This document shows, piece after piece, positions 16,032 to 24,412 of a stretch of 64,000 nt of DNA (position 1 is the stretch's first letter; each line of letters opens with the position of its first letter). The notes beneath the pieces were generated by a model. It had not been told where the DNA came from, did not search any database, and saw only the letters and a list, made by a program, of their open reading frames with translations. The stretch comes from DAOQVR01 sp035341665 (GTDB lineage: Bacteria; Chloroflexota; Anaerolineae; JAAYZQ01): the NCBI GenBank assembly GCA_035341665.1, contig DAOQVR010000003.1, positions 62,001-126,000 on the forward strand, given 5' to 3'. The position numbers and the translations under genes are program-made.

Positions 16032-18158
16032 CTAGGCGCCGCGCATTGCGGGAACGTACAACTGCTGGATGTACTCCTTCACCATGCGTCGAGTACCGAA
16101 CGAGGCGATGCTGGTGCGCATCGCTTCTTTCATCACCTTCACCCACCCATGGGGTATCTCGTCGGCACCGCACTCAAAGAAGAGGGGCACGACCTGCTCC
16201 TCGAGGAGGCGATAGAGCGCCTGGCTGTCGACCTCGTCCTGCACCTCGGGGTCGTCGTATTGGGTCTCGCCGAAGGCCCACCCATTGCAGGCGCGCTCGC
16301 CCTGGGCCGGCTGGTACCCTTCGAGCCACCATCCGTCCATGACGCTCAGATTGGGAACGCCGTTCATCGCCGCCTTCATGCCGCTGGTGCCGCTGGCCTC
16401 GTTCGGCCGGCGCGGGTTGTTCATCCACACGTCGACTCCCTGGACCAGGAAGCGGGCCATGTGGATGTCATAGTCCTGCAGAAATGCGATCCGCCCGCCA
16501 AAGCCCGAATCCTGCGCAAACTGGTAGACTTGCTGGATAAAGTCCTTGCCCCCACCGTCGGCTGGGTGAGCCTTGCCGGCAAAGACGAACTGCACGGGGC
16601 GCCGATCGGCAAAGAGGAGGCGGCGCAGGCGCTCAGGGTCGCGGAAGAGTAGGGTTGCGCGCTTGTAGGTGGCAAAGCGCCTCGCGAAGCCGATGGTGAG
16701 GGCCTCGGGATCGAGAAGAACACCCGAGCCAAGCACCTGTCCTGCATCCATGCCCCCGGCTCGCCACAGCAAGCGCGCTCGCTCGTCGACATGCGCCAGC
16801 AGCTTTCCCTTGAGCAGCTGGTGGGCGGACCAGAGCGCCGCGTCGGGAAGGGCATCGATCCTGTCCCAGAGAGCCTGGTCGTCGTGGAGCGCTTCCCAGT
16901 CTGGGCCGACATGCTTGGCGAAGAGATCCTTCAACTCCGAGGAGATCCAGCTTGGCACATGCACGCCGTTGGTTATGGCCCGGATGGGGACCTGGTCAAC
17001 GGGCCGGTCGGGCCAGACACGCTGCCACATTCGGCGCGACACCTCACCGTGCAGCTGGCTTACGCCATTGCTCTGACCGGACGCACGAAGGGCGAGGACG
17101 GTCATGTTGAATCTACTCTCGTGCTCACCCAACGCCATGAACTGATCGCGACCCATCCCCATCTCCTGCCAGAACCTGCCGAAGTACTCGTCCATCATGT
17201 GGAAGGGGAAGGCATCGTGGCCGGCCGGCACGGGGGTGTGCGTCGTGAAGACCGTCGTGCGCTGCACGGTGGCGAGTGCGTCGCCGAAGGCCAGGCCTGC
17301 TTGTGTGAACTCCCGCAGCCGTTCCAGCACCAGGAAAGCGGAATGGCCTTCGTTCAGGTGCCAGGCAGAGGGCGAGATGCCGAGTGCCCGCAGCACGCGC
17401 ACTCCGCCGAGGCCGAGCACCATCTCCTGCCGGATGCGCGTTTCCTGGTCGCCACCGTAGAGGCGCGCAGAGAGGTCGCGGTCCCAGGCCGCGTTCTGGG
17501 CGACGTTCGTGTCCATCAGGTAGAGATGGACTCGCCCGACCCGGACTTCCCAGACCTGGACATGCACGGGTACCCCGCGCAGCAGCACCTGTACGAGAAG
17601 GCGCTCGCCTCCGGGTGCGAGCACGGGATGGAGCGGCACATGGTCATAGTTCAGCGTGTCGTAGATAGCCTGCTGGCGCCCGTTGGGCTCCAGGTGCTGT
17701 CGGAAGTAGCCCTGGGGGTAGAGGAACCCCACACCCGCGAAAGGAAGGCCCAGGTCACTTGCCTCTTTGCAGTGATCGCCTGAGAGCACGCCGAGGCCGC
17801 CCGAGTAGATGGGAAGCGAGCCGTGCAGGCCAAACTCGGCCGAAAAGTACGCGACGGGGCGGGCCAGATCGGGATAGTGGCCGGGGAACCAGAGATGCCC
17901 ATTCTGTATGTCGGCATCAAAGGCAGCCATTACACGCTGATAGTGGTCGACAAAGGCAGGGCTCTCCGCCAAGTTTTCCAGGCGCTGTGGGCTCACTTCG
18001 CGCAGCATGCGCACCGGATTGTGGCGAGTGCTGCGCCAGAGGGGCTCACTCAGAGTGCGCAGCAGATCGCGCGCCAGGGGATGCCAGCTCCACCAGAGAT
18101 TGTCGGCCAGCTCCCTCAGTCGTGCAATCCGCGCGGGTATTTCGACAGCGCCGTCCAT
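16032..18158 (-). CDS. Alpha-glucan (glycogen/maltodextrin) phosphorylase
   Basis: The 708-residue protein belongs to glycosyltransferase family 35, in the shorter bacterial/archaeal type rather than the 800-plus-residue GlgP. The PLP-binding lysine is Lys595 in GTSGMKAAMNG, preceded by MNNPRRPNEAS. The conserved YFSAEFGLHGSLPIYSGGLG and HLNEGHSAF segments are intact. It releases glucose-1-phosphate from storage glucan or maltodextrin. ATG follows AGGAGG by ten bases. It appears monocistronic, with a candidate promoter at 18191-18219. Confidence 0.92.
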   Translation of the reverse strand: MDGAVEIPARIARLRELADNLWWSWHPLARDLLRTLSEPLWRSTRHNPVRMLREVSPQRLENLAESPAFVDHYQRVMAAFDADIQNGHLWFPGHYPDLARPVAYFSAEFGLHGSLPIYSGGLGVLSGDHCKEASDLGLPFAGVGFLYPQGYFRQHLEPNGRQQAIYDTLNYDHVPLHPVLAPGGERLLVQVLLRGVPVHVQVWEVRVGRVHLYLMDTNVAQNAAWDRDLSARLYGGDQETRIRQEMVLGLGGVRVLRALGISPSAWHLNEGHSAFLVLERLREFTQAGLAFGDALATVQRTTVFTTHTPVPAGHDAFPFHMMDEYFGRFWQEMGMGRDQFMALGEHESRFNMTVLALRASGQSNGVSQLHGEVSRRMWQRVWPDRPVDQVPIRAITNGVHVPSWISSELKDLFAKHVGPDWEALHDDQALWDRIDALPDAALWSAHQLLKGKLLAHVDERARLLWRAGGMDAGQVLGSGVLLDPEALTIGFARRFATYKRATLLFRDPERLRRLLFADRRPVQFVFAGKAHPADGGGKDFIQQVYQFAQDSGFGGRIAFLQDYDIHMARFLVQGVDVWMNNPRRPNEASGTSGMKAAMNGVPNLSVMDGWWLEGYQPAQGERACNGWAFGETQYDDPEVQDEVDSQALYRLLEEQVVPLFFECGADEIPHGWVKVMKEAMRTSIASFGTRRMVKEYIQQLYVPAMRGA

Positions 18159-18190
18159 GGGCAGGTCCTCCTCGACTCGAGACTGTTCTT

Positions 18191-18219
18191 ATCTTACGGG
18201 AAAGAAGGCCGCCGCGCAA
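18191..18219 (-). promoter_or_regulatory. Candidate promoter of the glucan phosphorylase gene
   Basis: Minus-strand boxes TTGCGC and TAAGAT are separated by 17 bases, between the terminator of the previous operon and the start codon. Confidence 0.5.
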
Positions 18220-18260
18220 ATGGGATCGAATCTCAGGCCTTGGATTCTGGAGAAAAAGGA

Positions 18261-18287
18261 ACTGCCCCGGGAGAGGCCCGGGGCAGT
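18261..18287 (-). terminator. Rho-independent terminator of the S1-DksA-like operon
   Basis: A perfect 11-bp stem (ACTGCCCCGGG / CCCGGGGCAGT) with a five-base loop is followed on the minus strand by TCCTTTTTCT. It is the clearest intrinsic terminator in the window. Confidence 0.85.
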
Positions 18288-18309
18288 CGAGGTGCGGCGA
18301 ATGGCTGAG

Positions 18310-18639
18310 TCACCGCTTGGAGGCGCAGTTTATGCATCTCTTTGTGTGAGGCAAGATGGCCAAGCGTGCGGGATCGATCGGCTGACCGCAGCGCTCGCAC
18401 ACACCATAGTCACCATCCTCTGCCTTGCGAATTGCCGCCTCCAGCGAACGGGCCTTGGTCTCGGCGCGCTGTTTGAGGGCGAGGCACATTTCCCACTCAT
18501 AGATCCCTGGATCGCCCTTGCCCAGTCCGTACTCGCCCTTGTCGCCCTCCAAGCGCTCGTCCAGGCGCGCTATCTCGGCCAGGGTCTCGTCAAGCTCGAT
18601 CTGCAGGCGTTCCTTTAGCCTCAGGTCGGTCAATGTCAT
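18310..18639 (-). CDS. DksA/TraR-type zinc-finger protein
   Basis: The 109-residue protein has a coiled-coil-like helical N-terminal half and a C4 zinc finger: Cys81 and Cys84 in CERCG, Cys102 and Cys105 in CINC. Length and layout fit short DksA/TraR-like regulators that insert into the RNA polymerase secondary channel. The DksA tip residues cannot be assigned with confidence. The ATG at 18639 follows AGAGG; an extended frame upstream overlaps the S1 gene and is rejected. It lies 31 bp after the S1 gene and ends at a strong terminator, so the two are probably one operon. Confidence 0.88.
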   Translation of the reverse strand: MTLTDLRLKERLQIELDETLAEIARLDERLEGDKGEYGLGKGDPGIYEWEMCLALKQRAETKARSLEAAIRKAEDGDYGVCERCGQPIDPARLAILPHTKRCINCASKR

Positions 18640-18670
18640 GGCAAACCTCTGCACCCGGCGCTGGGGGTGC

Positions 18671-20290
18671 TCACTCCCCGTCTTCGATCGGGCCAGCATC
18701 CGCCGCTGCATCCGACTCGGGCGGAGGGATCCGCCCCGTGAGCTCGCCTTCCTGTATGGCTTCCAGGGGCTCTGTGACCTCGGCAACCGGCGGCTCCGCG
18801 GCCTCGGCGACCGGCGGCTCCGCGGCCTCGGCGACCGGCTGCTCCGCGGCCTCGGCGACCGGCTGCTCCGCGGCCTCGGCGACCGGCAACTCCGTGACCT
18901 CGGCGACCGGCAGCTCCGTACCCTCGGCGACCGCGGGCTCTGTGTCTTCCCCGGTCTCTGGCTGAGAGGCCAACACCTCGGGCTCTTCTTCGTGCGGCCG
19001 CGGCTGAGGCTTGGTGGCGGGCCGTGAGCGCAGTCTGCCCCTCCCCCTGCCGGCTGGGGGCACCTGAGCCTCCACAGGCGTGCTTGCCCAGTCGGACCAC
19101 TCGGCGTCCAGTACTCGCTTCAGGCTGAGGCCCAGCCGCTTGCGCCGGAGATCGATGCGGATGATGCGCAACAGGAGAAGGTCTCCCCGCCGGACGATGT
19201 CACGAGGGTGGGTCAGCGGCTCGTCGGTGAGCTCGGACACGTGAATCAGGCCCTCGATGGCATCCTCAATCTGGGCGAAGGCGCCAAAGTCCACCACGTT
19301 GGTCACGGTACCCTCGACGAGCTGCCCCAGCTCGTACCTGTCTTCGACCAATGCCCAAGGCTCGGGCTGGAGCCGCTTGAGGCTCAAGCCAATACGCTTG
19401 TTTTCCTGGTCGAGGCTCATGACATAGACTTCGACCTCATCTCCCACGCGCAGCACTTCTCGCGGGTGGCGAACCCGCTGCCAGCTCAGCTCCGTGAGGT
19501 GTACCAACCCTTCGGCCCCCCCGAGGTCGACAAACGCTCCGAACGCAGCCAAGCTGCTGACCCGTCCACGCTTGACCTGCCCCTCGCGGAGCTCGCCCAT
19601 GAGCCGCTCGCGCTGAGCCTGGCGCCATTCACGCTCTGCAGCAACGGCAGAGAGGATCAGACGGCGGTTGCGGCGGTCGATCTCGGTTACCTTCACCCTC
19701 AGGTTCGATCCCACCATCTCGGAAAGGCGGTGCAGTCGTTCTTCCTGGCTCAAACCCTGAGGAAATCCGGGAACCTGGGAGGCCGGGACGAATCCGCGCA
19801 GCTCCCCCACCGGCACGACGAGCCCGCCTTTGTTGTAGCCGGTGACCGGTACCTCCATGGTCTCGCCGCTCTCGGAGAGCTCTGCCGCGCGCTGCCAGTC
19901 CTTCATTTGGCGCGCCTGGTGAATGGAGACGACGAGGTTTCCTTCGAGCTCCTCGGTTTGCAGGACCAGCACGTCCACGTGATCGCCGACGGAGAGCCGA
20001 GAGACCGTCTCAGAGCCCATGCGCTGCAGGTCAGCGTAGGGGACGACGCCATCGCGCTTAGCGTCCAGACCGACGATGATCTCCTGCTCGCCTATGGATA
20101 GTATGACGCCGGGCCGGACTTGTCCGCGCTTGGGCTGCTGGTAATCCCATTCCTGCATGGGCAACCCGGCCATCTCCGGGGTGCCGGGCTGAGCTGTGGC
20201 CGCAAGGGGGGACTCGTCCGCCTGCGCTCCGACAGCCGAGCTGTCCTGGGGTTCAGTGTCGCTTCCGGTCTGGGTTGGGTCGATCTCCAT
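18671..20290 (-). CDS. Ribosomal protein S1-like protein with four S1 domains and an acidic repeat tail
   Basis: The protein (539 residues from ATG 20290) has four S1 RNA-binding domains at about residues 55-125, 135-215, 230-300 and 318-390; the third and fourth carry GAFVDLG and DFGAFAQIEDAIEGLIHVSEL. A basic patch (GRGRGRLRSRPATKPQPR) is followed by an acidic Ala/Glu/Pro/Val tail made of eight-residue repeats. It probably helps mRNA binding on the ribosome. The ATG has GAGGT six bases upstream; a TTG at 20380 would add 30 plausible acidic residues but has no ribosome binding site. Promoter is at 20532-20560. Confidence 0.87.
   Translation of the reverse strand: MEIDPTQTGSDTEPQDSSAVGAQADESPLAATAQPGTPEMAGLPMQEWDYQQPKRGQVRPGVILSIGEQEIIVGLDAKRDGVVPYADLQRMGSETVSRLSVGDHVDVLVLQTEELEGNLVVSIHQARQMKDWQRAAELSESGETMEVPVTGYNKGGLVVPVGELRGFVPASQVPGFPQGLSQEERLHRLSEMVGSNLRVKVTEIDRRNRRLILSAVAAEREWRQAQRERLMGELREGQVKRGRVSSLAAFGAFVDLGGAEGLVHLTELSWQRVRHPREVLRVGDEVEVYVMSLDQENKRIGLSLKRLQPEPWALVEDRYELGQLVEGTVTNVVDFGAFAQIEDAIEGLIHVSELTDEPLTHPRDIVRRGDLLLLRIIRIDLRRKRLGLSLKRVLDAEWSDWASTPVEAQVPPAGRGRGRLRSRPATKPQPRPHEEEPEVLASQPETGEDTEPAVAEGTELPVAEVTELPVAEAAEQPVAEAAEQPVAEAAEPPVAEAAEPPVAEVTEPLEAIQEGELTGRIPPPESDAAADAGPIEDGE
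18778..18945. repeat. 24-bp tandem repeat (seven units) inside the S1 gene
   Basis: Seven consecutive 24-bp units begin with CCTCGGC(G/A)ACCG. They encode eight-residue units of the type AEAAEQPV in the C-terminal tail. Inner units are nearly identical, and outer ones have diverged. Confidence 0.9.
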
Positions 20291-20617
20291 GCCATCACCT
20301 CGTGGCCATTCAGATTCTCTGTCCGCCCCGACTTCGTCCAGCAGCCGCTCTACCTCTTGCTCGGCAAAGCGAGACGACAAGCGACGGACAGGCTAGTATT
20401 CTCGGCTCAAGCGACAAAAGACCCGGCTCCCTGCCTGCTGCCGCTTCCAGGAGGGAAGCCGAGTCAGAAAGTGCACGGCCAGACGACCTACGACCAGCCG
20501 TGCCAGTCTCCTGGAGCACCTGGACGACCCGATTATACACCAAGGCGGAGCCAGTGTCAACATTAACGAGCGCATGAATGCCGGGAGGCCAGGCAGGGCC
20601 TGAATCCTCCAGAGCGC
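20291..20617. other. Structured leader of the S1 operon and intergenic region
   Basis: From the promoter at 20532-20560, the leader contains two hairpin-forming segments on the minus strand. One pairs GCACGGC with GCCGTGC (about 20482-20513); the other is a longer imperfect pairing around CGGCTTCCCTCC and GGAGCCGGGTC (about 20427-20472). Such leaders often serve S1 autoregulation, but no direct evidence is seen. Confidence 0.5.
20532..20560 (-). promoter_or_regulatory. Perfect-consensus sigma70 promoter for the S1-DksA-like operon
   Basis: Minus-strand TTGACA, 17 bases, TATAAT. Both hexamers and the spacing match the consensus exactly, and transcription should start near 20525. Confidence 0.9.
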
Positions 20618-22996
20618 CTAGGCGAAGGCTTCGTGCTCGGTCCGCGCGATGATCTCATCCTGGAGCGCCTTGCCCAGGTCGCAGAAGTAGTCGCTGTATC
20701 CGGCCACGCGCACTATCAGGTCACGGTGCCGCTCGGGGTGCGCCTGGGCCTCACGCAGTGTGCCGGCGCTTACCACGTTGAACTGGATGTGATGTCCGTC
20801 CAGCCGGAAGTAGGCACGGACGAGGTGGACGAGATCGTCCAGTCCGTCGTCGCGCTCAAGTAGTGCCGGCGTGAGTTTCTGGTTGAGCAAAGTCCCACCG
20901 GTGCGAGCGTGATCCATTTTGGCGGCCGAGCGAATGACCGCAGTCGGGCCGTGGCGGTCAGCGCCCTGAACCGGAGATATGCCCTCGGAGAGGGGCAGCC
21001 CGGCACTGCGTCCATCAGGCGTCGCCCCGCACACCGAGCCGAAGTAGACGTGGCAGGTCGTCGGCAGCAGGTTGATGTGGTAGCAGCCGCCCTTGGTGTT
21101 GGGCCGGCCCTCAATAGCGGAGAAGTACGCCTCAAAGACGGCCCGCATGATGTCGTCGGCCCGATCGTCGTCGTTTCCGTACTTGGGGGTGCGGTGCAGC
21201 AACATCTGCCTGACGCGCTCGTGGCCCTCAAAGTCGCGGTCCAGCGCCTCCAGGAGGCCTGCAATCGGCAGGGTGTTTTGGTCATAGACGTGAAAGTGAA
21301 TCGCGCTCAGGGCGTCGGCCATTGTTCCCAGGCCGACTCCCTGGATGTAGCTCGTGTTGTAGCGGGCGCCGCCATCGTGGTAATCCCGACCAGTTTGGAT
21401 GCAATCGTCGATCAGGAGGCTCAGAAACGGCGCGGGCATATGGGCGGCGTAGAGGCGCTCGATGATGTTGCTGCCCCGGATCTTGACGTCGACCAGGTGC
21501 TGTAGCTGCGCGCGATAGGCGGCAAAGAGCTGGTCGTAGGTCTCGAAATCTCGCGGGTCTCCCGTGCGCGGTCCCAGCTGCAGCCCGGTACGTGGGTCAA
21601 GCCCATTGTGCAAGGCCAGCTCGAGTACCTTGGGCATGTTGAAGTAGCCGGTTAGGTTGTAGTTCTCCTTGCCGAAGGCGCCGACCTCCACGCAGCCCGA
21701 GCTTCCCCCCTGCCTGGCGTCGACCACGGACTTGCCCATGCGCACCAGCTCCTGGACGATCAGGTCGCTGTTGAAGACGGAGGGCTGGCCAAAACCGGTC
21801 CGGATAATCTGGGCCGCGCGCTTGACGAAGCGGTCGGGGCTCTTCTTGCTGACCTGAATGGACGAGCTGGGCTGCAGAAGGCGCATCTCCTCGATGACGT
21901 CGAGGATGAGATAGGTAAGGTCGTGGACGGCATCGCTGCCATCCTCACGAACGCCGCCAAGGTTGATCTGTGCGAAATCGGTGTAGGTACCGCTCTCCGC
22001 CGCCGTGACGCCGACTTTGGGCGGGGCCGGCTGGTTGTTGAACTTGCACCAAAAGCATTGAAGGAGCTCTTCGGCCGCCGCGCGCGTCAGCGTCCCCTCG
22101 GCAAGCCCTCGGTCGTAGAAGGGCGCCAAGTGCTGGTCGAGGTGACCAGGGCAGAAGGCATCCCAGGGGTTGAGCTCCATCGTGACGCCGAGATGCACGA
22201 ACCAGTAGTACTGCAGAGCCTCCCAGAAATCGCGGGGAGTGTGCGCAGGCACCCACCGGCAGACGGCAGCGACGCGCAGCAGCTCCGCAGCCCTCTCGGA
22301 GTCGCCGGCAGCCTGAGCGGCGGCAGCCTGTTCCTCCGCAAGCTGGGCATGCCGCTCGGCGAAGCGGATGAGGGCGGCAGCCGCGATCCTCATGGCTCGA
22401 AGCTGCTCCTGCTTGCGGTAGGCATCGGGATCGGACAGGTAGTCGAGAGCAGCCAGGGTCCGGTCGATGTCGCGCTGGAAGTCCAGCATCCCCTTCTTGT
22501 AGATCTTGTGGTCGAGCACGCTGTGGCCGGGACTGCGCTGCTCCATGAACTCGGTAAAGACGCCGGAGGCGTAGGCAGCCTTCCACTCCTCGGTCATCTG
22601 CGAAAAGATGCGCTCGCGCATAGTGCGCCCCCGCCAGAAGGGGATGATCCTCTGGCGGTAGACTCGCATCGCCTCCGGGCTCACGCGGAAGGGGATCTTG
22701 TCCCGGGTGTCCAGGATTTCCAGGTCCTGCTCCGAGTGGCAGCAGAGCTCAGGAAAGGTGGGCGTCGCCTTGGGTGCCGGCCCCTTCTCTCCGACGATCA
22801 ACTCATCCTCACCCAGGTAGATGCCCTGATGCTCCATCAGGTACTCCACGGCCAGCGCCCGGCGAACGGGTTCCGAGAGCAGCTCGGTGTGCTGCTCGTA
22901 GAAATGGGTGATCAGCTCTGCCCGCTCTGTGGATATGGCCGGCACGGCGCGCAGGCTTGCCGTGCGCAGCCGCTGCACTCGCGGTGTCATCCCCAT
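20618..22996 (-). CDS. hypD: Glycyl-radical enzyme, trans-4-hydroxy-L-proline dehydratase (HypD) type
   Basis: The 792-residue protein has the thiyl-radical cysteine and catalytic glutamate in SSGCVEVGAFGKE (Cys435, Glu437) and the glycyl-radical loop VRVAGYSDYF (Gly766). It also keeps HypD active-site neighbourhoods: His158 in RSPGHS, Asp340-Phe341 in YTDFAQIN, and the GGTLLNQ segment. Overall layout and length match HypD of Clostridioides difficile. The enzyme dehydrates 4-hydroxyproline to pyrroline-5-carboxylate under anoxic conditions. The radical-SAM activase is not nearby. The gene follows an Xaa-Pro type peptidase gene by 33 bp, which fits release and use of hydroxyproline from peptides. 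Another HypD-like dehydratase substrate remains possible. Confidence 0.85.
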   Translation of the reverse strand: MGMTPRVQRLRTASLRAVPAISTERAELITHFYEQHTELLSEPVRRALAVEYLMEHQGIYLGEDELIVGEKGPAPKATPTFPELCCHSEQDLEILDTRDKIPFRVSPEAMRVYRQRIIPFWRGRTMRERIFSQMTEEWKAAYASGVFTEFMEQRSPGHSVLDHKIYKKGMLDFQRDIDRTLAALDYLSDPDAYRKQEQLRAMRIAAAALIRFAERHAQLAEEQAAAAQAAGDSERAAELLRVAAVCRWVPAHTPRDFWEALQYYWFVHLGVTMELNPWDAFCPGHLDQHLAPFYDRGLAEGTLTRAAAEELLQCFWCKFNNQPAPPKVGVTAAESGTYTDFAQINLGGVREDGSDAVHDLTYLILDVIEEMRLLQPSSSIQVSKKSPDRFVKRAAQIIRTGFGQPSVFNSDLIVQELVRMGKSVVDARQGGSSGCVEVGAFGKENYNLTGYFNMPKVLELALHNGLDPRTGLQLGPRTGDPRDFETYDQLFAAYRAQLQHLVDVKIRGSNIIERLYAAHMPAPFLSLLIDDCIQTGRDYHDGGARYNTSYIQGVGLGTMADALSAIHFHVYDQNTLPIAGLLEALDRDFEGHERVRQMLLHRTPKYGNDDDRADDIMRAVFEAYFSAIEGRPNTKGGCYHINLLPTTCHVYFGSVCGATPDGRSAGLPLSEGISPVQGADRHGPTAVIRSAAKMDHARTGGTLLNQKLTPALLERDDGLDDLVHLVRAYFRLDGHHIQFNVVSAGTLREAQAHPERHRDLIVRVAGYSDYFCDLGKALQDEIIARTEHEAFA

Positions 22997-23029
22997 GTCA
23001 TCTACCTTCTGCCTTCAGGATTGCCCTCT

Positions 23030-24256
23030 TCAGGCGCCTACCTTGACCACCAGCTCCTTGGGGAAGTCTGTCAGAACCTGAACGCGTCCCTCAGGCTCGA
23101 TCCAGATCACATCCTCAATCCGGACCCCGAGCCCACGATCGGGATAGTACAGCCCCGGCTCGCATGTGAAAATGTGGCCGGGCTGAATGACCGTCATGTT
23201 GGTGGGCACATCGCTGGAGAAGGGCTCCTCGTGAACTGCAAGGCCGATGCCGTGGCTGAGCCCATGAACATAGCCTGATTCGCTGCGGCTGTCGGACCCG
23301 ATGGTGGGATGTCCACGCTCCTCAAAGAACTCGCAAGCCATGCGCTGATAGAGCTTGAGCTCGGTGCCCGACGCATAGGAGGCCGTGACATGCGCAAGGC
23401 AGTCATAGACGTCCCGGTAGAGGAGCTCGGCCTCGGGGGGGGCGTACCCCAGGCAGAAGGTACGAGTCATGTCGAAGAAGTAGCCGCCGAGCTCGCGCGG
23501 GTAGATGTCAAACACGATGGTCTGGCCCAGACGCAGCAGGTCGGCTGCGCTCCCATGGTTGTGGGGTATCGCCGCGTCACGGCCGATCGCGAAGATGGTT
23601 CCTTCCGGTGCTTCCAGTCCTTGCTCGGAGAGAAAGCGCCGGATCTCCTGGTGGACGCGCCCGATGGTGAGGGGCGTGCCGTCGCCCTGCACCAGGGCAC
23701 CGTCTTTGACGGCGTGCGACTGGAGGAACTGGATGGTTTCCCCGACCACGGCAGCCGTGCGCCGGCCCACTTGGCGGATGCGCTCGGCCTCGGCAGCATC
23801 CTTCGTCGCGCGAGCACGATCGATCACTGCCTGAGAGAACTCGGCGACAATCTCAACCCCATCCAGCTGAGCGCTCAGGGCATTGAGCAGGAGCCAAGCA
23901 CGGCCGGCGTCGGCCATTCCGTAGAAGCCCACCTTTCCCTGGACGCCCAGGTCAGCGAAGATACGGCGGTACAGCTCTACCTCGGCATCCAGCTCGGATC
24001 CCTTATCGCGGAGGATGGACTGGTAATCGTACTGACTGACGTTCAGAAGCGCCAGCCCGCTCGCAGCCGCCTCCTCGCGCTCAATGGGTGAGTGGACGAA
24101 GACAGGGAGTTCGGTCCGCCTCTTGATGACCCGGCCGCCAAGCACCTGGGCGCCATTGACCATGTAGAAAAGCGATGGGTTGCCGCGGGTCTGCCCCACC
24201 ACAACGAGCGCATCCAGGCCGCGCTCTGCCATCAGATGATCGAGATCCTGTTTCAT
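23030..24256 (-). CDS. M24 family metallopeptidase (Xaa-Pro dipeptidase type)
   Basis: The 408-residue protein has a creatinase-like N-terminal domain and a pita-bread C-terminal domain. Likely metal ligands are the two Asp of FDIYPRELGGYFFDMTR, the His of LSHGIGLAVHE, the Glu of TCEPGLYY and the Glu of RIEDV. M24 members of this type usually cut before proline. The ATG at 24256 has AAGGA upstream. It is the first gene of a two-gene unit with the HypD-type enzyme, so it may supply proline or hydroxyproline from short peptides. A creatinase-like role cannot be ruled out. Confidence 0.87.
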   Translation of the reverse strand: MKQDLDHLMAERGLDALVVVGQTRGNPSLFYMVNGAQVLGGRVIKRRTELPVFVHSPIEREEAAASGLALLNVSQYDYQSILRDKGSELDAEVELYRRIFADLGVQGKVGFYGMADAGRAWLLLNALSAQLDGVEIVAEFSQAVIDRARATKDAAEAERIRQVGRRTAAVVGETIQFLQSHAVKDGALVQGDGTPLTIGRVHQEIRRFLSEQGLEAPEGTIFAIGRDAAIPHNHGSAADLLRLGQTIVFDIYPRELGGYFFDMTRTFCLGYAPPEAELLYRDVYDCLAHVTASYASGTELKLYQRMACEFFEERGHPTIGSDSRSESGYVHGLSHGIGLAVHEEPFSSDVPTNMTVIQPGHIFTCEPGLYYPDRGLGVRIEDVIWIEPEGRVQVLTDFPKELVVKVGA

Positions 24257-24312
24257 GCCGGTTCCTTTCTGTCGCCTTGGGGCTGGGTCACGCCCGGGGC
24301 GCTCCGGTGGAG

Positions 24313-24341
24313 AGGATACCACGGGATCGTCCAGGCGCCAA
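24313..24341 (-). promoter_or_regulatory. Candidate promoter of the peptidase-hypD unit
   Basis: Minus-strand boxes TTGGCG and TATCCT with 17-base spacing lie about 57 bases before the start codon. Confidence 0.5.
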
Positions 24342-24357
24342 CCGGGCGGACGAAAGA

Positions 24358-24384
24358 CGCCCCGCGGGGGCATTCCGCGGGGCG
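24358..24384 (-). terminator. Terminator of the beta-propeller gene
   Basis: A perfect 10-bp stem (CGCCCCGCGG / CCGCGGGGCG) with a seven-base loop lies 28 bases after the stop and is followed on the minus strand by TCTTTCG. Confidence 0.6.
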
Positions 24385-24412
24385 TGGCGAAGCGCGTACT
24401 GGGCGGTGCGGA

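Noticed and set aside
18778..18945. Possible CRISPR or noncoding satellite
   Set aside because: The 24-bp units are contiguous, in frame and encode the tail of the S1 protein.
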